The translations under genes and the position numbers were made by a program. From positions 1-35,943 of the forward strand of contig NZ_QRCB01000033.1 in NCBI RefSeq assembly GCF_009833095.1: a stretch of 35,943 nucleotides of DNA, written 5' to 3'. Positions 25,847 to 34,700 of this stretch are shown one piece after another. Position 1 is the first letter of the stretch. Each line of letters begins with the position of its first letter. Source of the DNA: Nitrosomonas sp. JL21. Lineage in GTDB: Bacteria; Pseudomonadota; Gammaproteobacteria; Burkholderiales; Nitrosomonadaceae. The notes under the pieces are model-generated. The model worked only from the letters and a program-made list of their open reading frames with translations, made no database searches and was not told the DNA's origin.

Positions 25847-25867
25847 GAATGAGAATTATTATTATTC
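25847..25867 (-). promoter_or_regulatory. Fur-box-like operator of the siderophore operon
   Basis: A 21-bp imperfect palindrome (GAATGAGAAT-T-ATTATTATTC on the plus strand) resembling the AT-rich Fur consensus. It lies 55 bases before the acyltransferase start. Nearly the same sequence recurs before the second receptor gene at 28516, which supports a real binding site. Confidence 0.6.
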
Positions 25868-26005
25868 ATAATTTTTATGTTTCCCTTAATATAAATTTTT
25901 GTAATTAACTGTCTTAGCTGAAAAAATGATGCAGAAAGAATCTTTAAAAGAGATCGCTGCTCACAAGTCAAACGTTCGATTTTTATTGATCAGATGGGTA
26001 GTTGA

Positions 26006-28489
26006 TTAATATTCAAATTTGAGTGAGCCAACTACAGTAAGGGGTGCACCGGTATAGATAATTTCACGAAAATTTTGCGCCCCAGTAAAATAGCGTTCAT
26101 CAAGCAAATTGCGAATATTCACCGAAGCAATGAAATTGGTTCTCTTATTGAGTATGTACGCTTGATTGCGGTAATACGCCGCTGCGTCTACCCGAACGTA
26201 CCCCGGAAGATGAAAAGGCTGCTGGCAAAAGGAAACTTCCGGATCCTGGCAAAGGAAAATACCATTGCGCTCACCGAAAGCCAAAAATCCTGCGCTCACA
26301 CCCAATCCTTTGAGCATACCTTCTCGAACAGTATAGGTCGTCCAAAGGCTGGCCTGATGCTTCGGCACATTCGGTAGTCTACTGCCTTCGATGAAGGTGT
26401 TGTCTTCGGTGATACGGGCGTCGATATAGGCATAGCTTCCGATAATCTCCAATCCTGGCAAAAGCTGTCCCGCGACATCGACTTCAAAGCCTCGACTTCG
26501 CTGTTCGCCGGTGGCGATCGAAAATCCTGAGCCTGGTCCTTGGCTGATATCCGAGGTCAAGACATTCTGCTTGAATATTTCAAACGCGGTAAAAGTCAAC
26601 CGTAATTGATCGTCAGGCGAGTGCAGCTTAAAACCTCCTTCATAAGCCTCGCCTCTTTCGGGACGGAAGAGCGTTCCATTTACACTTCTGACGCCACCAC
26701 TTTGCGGCGCAAACGAACGGGTATAGTTGGCAAATAACGCCAGCGGCTTCCAAGGCTGATAGGTCATGCCGATCGAAGGACTGAAAGCACGATCCGCCTG
26801 CTTATCTTTACTTCCCTGCTCTAAAAAAGCGTTGGGGTGATTAACAATGTTCTGCTCGAACACATCGAACCGTCCTCCGGCATGCATATGCAAATTGGGC
26901 AGCAAAGCGATTTGATCACCGAAATAGAGTCCTAACGCATTATTGGTTTGTTTCAGATTGCTGAAAGTCGTTAAAGGGCCATCCACAAACTCTCGATTGG
27001 AAGGATTAAAAATATCGATAAAACTCCCCAGATCTCCGAAATCTCCCGAAGTTTTGCTTCTACTGTATTCCCTTCCCAGTTCCAGCCCTACCAATGCCTT
27101 ATGCTTAATCGATCCGGTCGAGAAAGCAGCATGGAGCTCATTTTGCATGTAATGGCTTTGCGTACTGGTGGGAATTTCGTATCGTGCCAACCCTAAAATT
27201 CCCGTCGATTCATCCATGAAGTTGGACTCCAAGGTGGAATAGCGTTCGGAAGTAACGGCATTGCGCAAAGCAGAACGCCAGGTGAAAATATCATTGAATC
27301 GATGCAACAACGTCAGCGTCGATTTACCTTGATCTATGGTTCCACGTCTTCTCGGATCTCCCAAGAATGTGCGGATCGAAATCGGTGCTGGGCCGTTGCC
27401 TAACGCAACGATACCTCGGTCAATCGGAGATTGGTCATGCAGATATTCTCCCTCCAAACGCAACGAAGTTTGTGAGCTCAGCGCCCATCCTATAGTTGGC
27501 GCAATAAAAAATCGCTCGGTATGGACGCCGTGACGATAACTGTCCGCCGATTCATATACGGCATTCAGTCGCGATGTGATACTCCCCGACTCATTCAATG
27601 GGCCACCCACATCAATGGTCGGACGGTACAGGCCATAATTGCCAAACACCATCTCTCCAGAAAAATAACGGTATCCCAACGGCGCCTTGGTAATTTGATT
27701 GATCACTCCGCCTGGATCGGAACGTCCATATAAATATGAAGGCGGTCCCTTAACCACCTCGATGCTGTCGATATTCGCAGTATCGCGAGCAGCCCGCGCA
27801 CCATAGATACTATCTTCACGAAAACCATTCTTGAATACATTCAATTCTGAATGGAAACCGCGAATCATGAAATCTCCGGCTCGACCACCTTGGGTACTCG
27901 ACATAAAGGTTCCACTGACATTACGAATGGCCTCATCGATACGAAACGCTTTCTGATCCTCGATCACATTGCGGGGAACTACCCCAATCGACCTCGGCAC
28001 GTCCTGAATAAGGGCGGGTATACGGGTCGCGGTAGCGGATTGTTCCGTGATATAGCTCGACTCCCTGACTTGCTTGATGATCAGCTCAGGTAAAGTGATT
28101 GATCGCTCTTTCTCGGTTGCGGCCATGCCTGTTGAATGCGAATAAAGCACCATGGCGCCATTTTCCGATCGATATGCCAGATCAGTGTCGAACAGAAGCG
28201 CTTCCAGTGCTTGGCGCGGTTGCATATGGCCTTTCACCGCCACTGAGGTTTTATCCCGAACCAGTTCAGACGCGAATTTCACCGATATGCCTGTGTCGCG
28301 TCTCAATTGTTCCAATGCGCTTCCGAGCGGCTGCGATGGAATATCGAGAAAAATCGACGATTCATCTGCCGCTTGAGCCAGCGACATGCCTGCGATGAAC
28401 GTGAGGATATGCAATAAAAATATCAAATATCGCATCACGCTTTGTTGATTGATTCTGTTACTACATCTACATCGTTTGTAATTTTTCAC
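26006..28489 (-). CDS. TonB-dependent siderophore receptor with STN signalling domain
   Basis: 827 aa. The GTG at 28489 is taken as start because GGGAG lies 6 bases before it, better than any site before the ATG at 28435; that ATG would give a more standard signal peptide (Leu-Ile-Phe-Leu-Leu-His, ending Ala-Gln-Ala-Ala). After the signal come an STN domain (Phe-Leu-Asp-Ile-Pro-Ser-Gln-Pro-Leu-Gly-Ser-Ala-Leu through Ala-Leu-Leu-Phe-Asp-Thr), a plug (Ala-Thr-Arg-Ile-Pro, Val-Val-Lys-Gly-Pro-Pro-Ser-Tyr-Leu-Tyr-Gly-Arg) and a barrel ending Leu-Lys-Phe-Glu-Tyr. STN domains usually signal to a FecR-type anti-sigma factor; none is in this window. Confidence 0.92.
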   Translation of the reverse strand: MKNYKRCRCSNRINQQSVMRYLIFLLHILTFIAGMSLAQAADESSIFLDIPSQPLGSALEQLRRDTGISVKFASELVRDKTSVAVKGHMQPRQALEALLFDTDLAYRSENGAMVLYSHSTGMAATEKERSITLPELIIKQVRESSYITEQSATATRIPALIQDVPRSIGVVPRNVIEDQKAFRIDEAIRNVSGTFMSSTQGGRAGDFMIRGFHSELNVFKNGFREDSIYGARAARDTANIDSIEVVKGPPSYLYGRSDPGGVINQITKAPLGYRYFSGEMVFGNYGLYRPTIDVGGPLNESGSITSRLNAVYESADSYRHGVHTERFFIAPTIGWALSSQTSLRLEGEYLHDQSPIDRGIVALGNGPAPISIRTFLGDPRRRGTIDQGKSTLTLLHRFNDIFTWRSALRNAVTSERYSTLESNFMDESTGILGLARYEIPTSTQSHYMQNELHAAFSTGSIKHKALVGLELGREYSRSKTSGDFGDLGSFIDIFNPSNREFVDGPLTTFSNLKQTNNALGLYFGDQIALLPNLHMHAGGRFDVFEQNIVNHPNAFLEQGSKDKQADRAFSPSIGMTYQPWKPLALFANYTRSFAPQSGGVRSVNGTLFRPERGEAYEGGFKLHSPDDQLRLTFTAFEIFKQNVLTSDISQGPGSGFSIATGEQRSRGFEVDVAGQLLPGLEIIGSYAYIDARITEDNTFIEGSRLPNVPKHQASLWTTYTVREGMLKGLGVSAGFLAFGERNGIFLCQDPEVSFCQQPFHLPGYVRVDAAAYYRNQAYILNKRTNFIASVNIRNLLDERYFTGAQNFREIIYTGAPLTVVGSLKFEY

Positions 28490-28515
28490 ATACTTCTCCC
28501 AAATCTTATTATCAT

Positions 28516-28538
28516 GACGAATGAGAAGTATTATTATT
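28516..28538 (-). promoter_or_regulatory. Second Fur-box-like operator
   Basis: The 23 bases here differ at one position from those at 25844-25866. The site is 27 bases upstream of the STN receptor start and within the 228-base divergent region shared with the pvdE-like gene, so it could control both directions. Confidence 0.55.
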
Positions 28539-28717
28539 TATAAGTATGAGTAATTTATTTAGAAACGAAAAAAACAAACAATTAAACTATTGATTATATA
28601 TATGTATAAGTAAAAATAGCTAAGAAAAAATAAGGACAGCACACAAAATTGCTTCATGAAAATTTTCCCCAACTATTCGTCACTGGTTATATACAACTTT
28701 TTTAAAATGAGCGAATC

Positions 28718-30388
28718 ATGTTGAAGTACCTGGTTAAACAATCCAAAACGCTACTCATAAGCGCCTCATTTGCAAGCATATTGCATGGCATTTGCAGCGT
28801 ATTGCTATTAATGCAAATCAACGCGGCCCTGACTGAAACAGAATCTGATCGCGAGACGATGGCCTTGGCGTTTGCAGCAACAGCAGTCGGCGTGATGTTC
28901 AGTTACATGATTGCAGCCATATTATTTGAACGACTGGGACAGCGGGCACACTCAGAACTGCGAATGTTCATCACCAAAAAAGTCATCACCGCAGATTTTC
29001 GGCAACTTGAATTGTTGGGTGCCGCACGTGTTCAGTCCGCACTTTCCGAGCACTGCACCCGGGTGGCAGAATTCTTTGAGAGCTTTCCAGTCATTCTGAC
29101 CAACGCAGTCGTAGTACTGGGTTGCATGGTGTACATGGCTTTTCTGTCGTGGCAGGTATTTTTATTTGCTGTTCTTGTCATCGGCTTCGGCTCACTTGGC
29201 TATCATCTTGCTCACCTGCGCGCGATACGGCATCTCGAAACAGCCGCTAACGAGCAAGACAAGTTATTCGCTTACTTTCGCTCATTGACTGATGGAGCAA
29301 AAGAATTACGCCTCAATCGGGCCAAACGAACGACATTCTATGACGACGTGCTGGAACAATCGATCGAAAAAGTGCGTACTGAAAGAACATTTGGAATGTC
29401 GATTTTCGTTGCTTCCGCCGGCTGGGGTAATTTCTTGATCTATGCCTTCATTGGTATCGTATTGTTCATTCTGGTCGATGATGGCCCCGATCGGACAATG
29501 ATCATGACAGGGTATGCACTGATATTCATCTATATGGTCGGCCCGCTGGAAGCATTACTGCTGAATATTCCTCGGGCCAACCTGGCGCAAGTCTCGGCTG
29601 AACGGATCGATGACATCGCGCGCGCCATGACCTCTTCAGAACCCCAGGTCGAAAAAGGCAAATCGCCGTCACTGCAAAATATTAAATTACAGGCCGTGCT
29701 ACATCGCTATTACCATGAGCAAAAGGATGAGATGTTTACGCTGGGGCCGATCGATCTGCAGTTTCATCCCGGAGAAATAACGTTTCTGGTAGGAGGCAAT
29801 GGCAGCGGCAAAACTACGCTGGCAAAATTGCTGGTCGGTCTTTATCCACCGGAAGAAGGCGCCATTCTTCTGAACGGTTCGCTTATCAACGATAGCAACC
29901 GAGATCATTACCGTCAGATCTTCACGACCATTTTTTCTGACTTCCATCTTTTCGACCAACTACTGGAAACCAGCCATGGCCAAAATCTGGACGATAAAGG
30001 CAATCAGCTTCTCGCGAAACTTCACCTGCAACATAAAGTGAAAGTGCACAATGGCGCCTTCACGACGCTTTCGCTGTCACAGGGTCAGCGCAAACGTCTG
30101 GCGCTGGTGGTCGCCTATCTGGAAAATCGTCCTTTTCTGGTATTCGATGAATGGGCTGCCGATCAGGATCCAATCTTCAAAGAAATTTTCTACCACGAGC
30201 TACTTCCGGAATTGCGCGCGATAGGCAAGGCAATACTGGTCATTTCCCATGATGATCGCTATTTTCATTTGGCCGATCGGCTCATCCGCATGGAAAACGG
30301 CCGGCTTATTCCTGATCATGCCCATGCCGCCAGCCCTGCAATCGACATGAAACGACCCACCATCATTACCGCCAATGGCATGGCCTGA
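28718..30388 (+). CDS. pvdE: PvdE/SyrD-type cyclic-peptide ABC exporter
   Basis: 556-aa half-transporter: six transmembrane helices in the first 300 residues and a nucleotide-binding domain after. Walker A Gly-Gly-Asn-Gly-Ser-Gly-Lys-Thr-Thr is near 358, the signature reads Leu-Ser-Gln-Gly-Gln-Arg-Lys-Arg (an LSxGQ variant usual for this family) and Walker B Phe-Leu-Val-Phe-Asp-Glu-Trp-Ala-Ala-Asp-Gln-Asp-Pro is near 471. The Glu-Trp-Ala-Ala-Asp-Gln-Asp-Pro string is characteristic of PvdE/SyrD/microcin-type peptide exporters. In Pseudomonas PvdE moves the pyoverdine precursor to the periplasm. No C39 peptidase domain is present. It diverges from the STN receptor across a shared Fur-box-like region. 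Confidence 0.92.
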   Translation: MLKYLVKQSKTLLISASFASILHGICSVLLLMQINAALTETESDRETMALAFAATAVGVMFSYMIAAILFERLGQRAHSELRMFITKKVITADFRQLELLGAARVQSALSEHCTRVAEFFESFPVILTNAVVVLGCMVYMAFLSWQVFLFAVLVIGFGSLGYHLAHLRAIRHLETAANEQDKLFAYFRSLTDGAKELRLNRAKRTTFYDDVLEQSIEKVRTERTFGMSIFVASAGWGNFLIYAFIGIVLFILVDDGPDRTMIMTGYALIFIYMVGPLEALLLNIPRANLAQVSAERIDDIARAMTSSEPQVEKGKSPSLQNIKLQAVLHRYYHEQKDEMFTLGPIDLQFHPGEITFLVGGNGSGKTTLAKLLVGLYPPEEGAILLNGSLINDSNRDHYRQIFTTIFSDFHLFDQLLETSHGQNLDDKGNQLLAKLHLQHKVKVHNGAFTTLSLSQGQRKRLALVVAYLENRPFLVFDEWAADQDPIFKEIFYHELLPELRAIGKAILVISHDDRYFHLADRLIRMENGRLIPDHAHAASPAIDMKRPTIITANGMA

Positions 30389-31655
30389 TACGATGAGAAA
30401 ACTGGTCGAATCCGCATTGCCTTCAACAGCTGAATCTCACCGCACCACTTCGAGCAAAATCAGAGTCAGCCGACAGATCCTCACGTTACTACACCGCTGG
30501 GCCGGGCTTTTTCTGGCAGTTTTCTTATTCATATCCGGACTGACCGGAGCGATCATTTCATGGGATCACGAATTGGATGAATGGCTCAATCCGCATTTGT
30601 TTGAAAGAACAAGCCAGGGTGAATCGCTTTCCCCTCTCAAGCTTGTGGATCGATTGGAAGCCTCCGATCCGCGCTTGCTCGTCACCTCGCTGCCGCTGGA
30701 ACCGGAACCGGGTTACAACTTGACGTTAGGAGTGCATGCTCGGGTCGATCCCGCGACCAACGAGCTCTTCGACGTGGACTTCAATCAGATAGCGCTGGAT
30801 CCCGCCAGTGGTGAAATTCGAGGCACACGCATGTGGGGGGAAATTTCATTAAGCCGCGAAAATCTGCTGCCTTTTTTGTATAAATTACATTACAGCATGC
30901 ATATCCCCGATGTATTCGATATCGAACTGGGCATACTCTTCATGGGTATTGTTGCCCTCGTATGGACGATTGATTGCTTTATCGCGTTGTGGATCTCGTT
31001 CCCAAGCCTCAAATCGTGGGCAAAATCATTCACCTTCCGCTGGCGTCAGGGCAGTTACAAGGCAATTTTTGATCTGCATCGATCAGGTGGGGTATGGATA
31101 TGGGGATGTCTATTGATACTGGCGGTTTCATCGCTATCGATGAATCTCTACGTGGAAGTCATGCGGCCGCTCATTTCGATGGTCTCTACGCTCCATCCCG
31201 ATCCTTTTGCACAGCGCACGCCCAATCCCCATGACGAACCGATTATACCGGTCATTCAGCGGCGGCAGATCATTGAACTCGCCAGTCAGGAAGCCCAGAG
31301 GAGAAACTGGACTACGCCGATTGGCAGTATGTTCTACGAACCCGACTATGGTATCTACGGCGTCACATTTCATGAACCTGGAGAAGATCACGTCGATTTC
31401 GGCCTGGGCAATCCATGGCTGTATTTCGATGGGCAGGACGGATCCTATCTGGGCGACAGAATCCCCGGGAGCGGCAGCGCCGGCGATATTTTTCTCGAGG
31501 CCCAGTTTCCGCTGCATTCCGGTCGCATTCTCGGCCTGCCCGGCCGCATCATGGTCTCCATCCTCGGCTTATTAGTGGCGGTATTATCGATTACCGGTGT
31601 TGTGATCTGGCAACGGAAACGCTGGGCCCGCTCAAGAATGATCACTCACTCCTGA
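30375..31655 (+). CDS. PepSY-associated transmembrane protein (possible ferrisiderophore reductase)
   Basis: 426 aa. The first membrane helix follows Leu-Leu-His-Arg-Trp-Ala-Gly-Leu-Phe-Leu (about 38-47), with Ser-Trp-Asp-His-Glu-Leu-Asp after it. Further helices lie near 190-220, 235-260 and 395-415, with His in Leu-His-Tyr-Ser-Met-His and Asp-Leu-His-Arg that could hold haem. PepSY-TM proteins such as FpvG take part in reductive release of iron from pyoverdine; a similar role is inferred here. ATG 30375 overlaps the pvdE-like stop by 14 bases. ATG 30393 just past that stop is an equal alternative, and neither has a clear ribosome-binding site. Confidence 0.85.
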   Translation: MAWPDTMRKLVESALPSTAESHRTTSSKIRVSRQILTLLHRWAGLFLAVFLFISGLTGAIISWDHELDEWLNPHLFERTSQGESLSPLKLVDRLEASDPRLLVTSLPLEPEPGYNLTLGVHARVDPATNELFDVDFNQIALDPASGEIRGTRMWGEISLSRENLLPFLYKLHYSMHIPDVFDIELGILFMGIVALVWTIDCFIALWISFPSLKSWAKSFTFRWRQGSYKAIFDLHRSGGVWIWGCLLILAVSSLSMNLYVEVMRPLISMVSTLHPDPFAQRTPNPHDEPIIPVIQRRQIIELASQEAQRRNWTTPIGSMFYEPDYGIYGVTFHEPGEDHVDFGLGNPWLYFDGQDGSYLGDRIPGSGSAGDIFLEAQFPLHSGRILGLPGRIMVSILGLLVAVLSITGVVIWQRKRWARSRMITHS

Positions 31656-31768
31656 TTCGATTCCGTTCGGGTGGCTGCGCGATAGCGGTTCCGAGTTCAA
31701 CCGGGAAACGCACAGCTACCGCGCTCTCCCTATTCTTCACCCGGAGACTCGCTCTCTTAGCCTGCTTC

Positions 31769-34700
31769 CTATACCCGGATACTTTCTTTCGAGGCACAAT
31801 CCATTTCGCCCGTTGAGAGCAGCAATTTCATATCCGACAATAGCGATTGAGCCCGAACGATGCTGAAATGATCGGAATCAAGCTCGATGAAATCCACTGT
31901 GCCTGATCCAATTTGTTGCTCCAGCGCAAGACGTTCTTCAACCGCCCGTTCGGCTGCCCACCAGCATGTGGAACGGGATGTTAACGGTGTCAGCATTTCT
32001 GTGCGCAGCGAAAGCGCTTTCAAATGACGGGCGGTCAGAAAAATATTCGCCAATTCTTCAGCACCCATTTCAGCATAGCCCGCAGTCTTCACATCGGCAT
32101 CCATCCGAAGATGCTCGACCCTTATCGCCAGCACCTGCTCCAATAGCATATTAAGCATTTGTTTTGTTGGTTCAGTTGTTTGGCATCGCTCATAACTAAG
32201 TATTCGCTCCAAGTCGTCGGAACTTACCCCCGGGATTGCCACAGCGATAAAATCGCTGAAATCCTGCCGCCAATCTCCGATCAGCATCGGTTCCGTGCCA
32301 GGAATATAAGGGTCGATCAATCCCAAAAATGCGACGTTTTCTCCGCATGCTTCGAGTATTCCAGCCATTAACGCCACCAAAGTGCCGCCCAACGACCAGC
32401 CGGCCAGATAATAAGGCCCTTGCGGTTGAATGGTGCGAATCAGATGACAATAATCCTGCGCCATTTGAGGCAGCGACACATCCGAGTGCGAGGGATCCGC
32501 CAGCATCCGGCACGGTATCGCATGGACTGTGCGTATGCCTTGTAATTGCCGCGCCAGCGGTTGGTAATCGAAGACAGTGCCTAAGCCGGCATGAATGCAG
32601 AACAAAGGCGGTTGAGCCTTACTGTTCCCGTTGGGTTGATTGAGCCTGACCAACCCGTGCCGGTCATGTGTCGAGTTCTTTTCCAATCCCAACAAACCGG
32701 CAATGGTGGGCCGCTGCAACAAATCCCTGAGTTTCAACTCCAGTTTGAGACCAGTCAAATTGCGAATACGCGCGATCACTTTCAGGCTGGATAGAGAATC
32801 GCCACCCAATGCAAAAAAATTGTCCGTTTCGCCGACTCGCTCCACCCCCAGCACATCCTGCCAAATTTCAGCAAGCGCTTGGGCTTCCACGGTCGAAGGC
32901 GCTTGATAATGATCACCTGCGTCGGCCTCGGGTTCCGGCAATCGTTTCCGATCGAGTTTGCCGCTCGGCAGACGCGGCAATTCGGAGAGACTGATGATGT
33001 ACGACGGCAGCATATACTCCGGCAAGCGCTGCGCGAGCATTTGCTTCAATTCCACCCTCATCGCTTGCTCCTGCTGCAAGTCAACAGGCACCACATAAGC
33101 GGCCAATTGCACGCCACTAACTCCGTGATGCACGACGACAGCGGCATCGGCGACACTGTCCGCGGTACGGATGCAAGCCTCGATCTCACCCAGTTCGATG
33201 CGAAAGCCGCGGATTTTTACCTGCTGATCGGCGCGACCGATATATTCGATATTGCCGTTTTCCATCCATCTAACCAGATCTCCAGTACGATACAACCGAC
33301 CGCCATGCTTATCAAACGGATCGGCAATGAAACGCTCAGCGGTCAATCCAGCACGTCCCAGATAGCCGCGTGCCAGACCGTATCCGCCGATATACAATTC
33401 ACCCACGACACCGATCGGAACCGGCTGCATATCGACATCCAGTACATACACGACGCGCTCGCCGACGGGACGCCCAATCGGCGCATACGCGCAATCGAAA
33501 CTAAGGCTGGCTTCAGTCTTCCAGATCAACGGTGTCACCACCGTTTCGGTCGGACCGTACCCATTGATCAGTATCCGCGGTTGCAGCGTCTGGCGCACCA
33601 AATCATAAGAAGCCTTCGGCATCGCCTCGCCGCCGAACACATACAACTCGACCGGGGGCGGATCGGTGCGCGACGACGCCCATTCCGCCACTTGTCCCAG
33701 ATATGCAGGCGGGAATGCGGCGTTGGTAATCTCGTACTGGTGCAGAGCATCGTAAGTCTGCTCCGCAGTCCACAATTCCTGATCGCGAACTGCCAGGCCG
33801 GCGCCGACCGTCAGCGCCGTCAACCAGCGTTCATGTGCGCCATCAAATGAAAATGACATGAACAGCAGTTCGCATGAACTCGGCTTCATGCCATAAATAC
33901 GCGCCGTAGCCTGACAATGCATCGCCAGCGGCCCATGCGCCACGCCGACGCCTTTCGGCAAGCCAGTGGAACCGGAGGTATAAATGACATACGCCAGATG
34001 ATGTTCATGCATTGCAACGGCTGGATTCGTCACAGGCTCAGCACTGAGATCGATGGTGTCCAGCATCAGTTTCGTTACAGCATCGTCGAATGCATGCTTG
34101 GCAAGGACCTGTTGCTGGGTCAGCAGCAGCGCTACTGCGCTGTCGTTGATCATGAACATCAACCGATCGTCTGGATAATCCATATCCAGCGGCACATAGG
34201 CAGCACCAGACTTCAGAATCGCCAACAACGTAACGATCACGTCCAGCGACCGCTCCATCGCGACGCCGATGCGCATTTCCGGAGCCGCACCCAGCGCAAT
34301 CAGACGATGCGCCAATTGATTCGCCCGGGCATTCAATTCGGCATAACTGACCTCCTGTTCACCCATCAGCAACGCAATCGCATCCGGGCGCTGCACGGCG
34401 TTTGTTTCAATCTGTTGATGAACGGGCACATAATGCTGCCCGGTGCTGAAAGCTTCATCGCTGCGCAGCAGCAGCAATTCATCGAGCGTTTGTTCGCCAA
34501 GCCAGCCCAGCTCTCCAACCACACGTTCGGGATGCATCATCATTTCGCGCATCAAACCTTCCATTTGACTGCGTAAATTCAGCACGAAATCATCGCTAAA
34601 ATCACTGCAGCCGTATGAATATTCAATCTCGAGAGCATCACCTATCACAACCTGCAGATCCATCGCATATCCGGTCAATCCTTTACCGGCGATCTCGCCA

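Noticed and set aside
31656..31768. Terminator between the converging PepSY and NRPS genes
   Set aside because: No stem followed by a T-run is visible on either strand.
32879..33850. 323-codon plus-strand ORF within the NRPS
   Set aside because: It is antisense to the well-defined adenylation domain. The His/Arg-rich translation is typical of a shadow frame.
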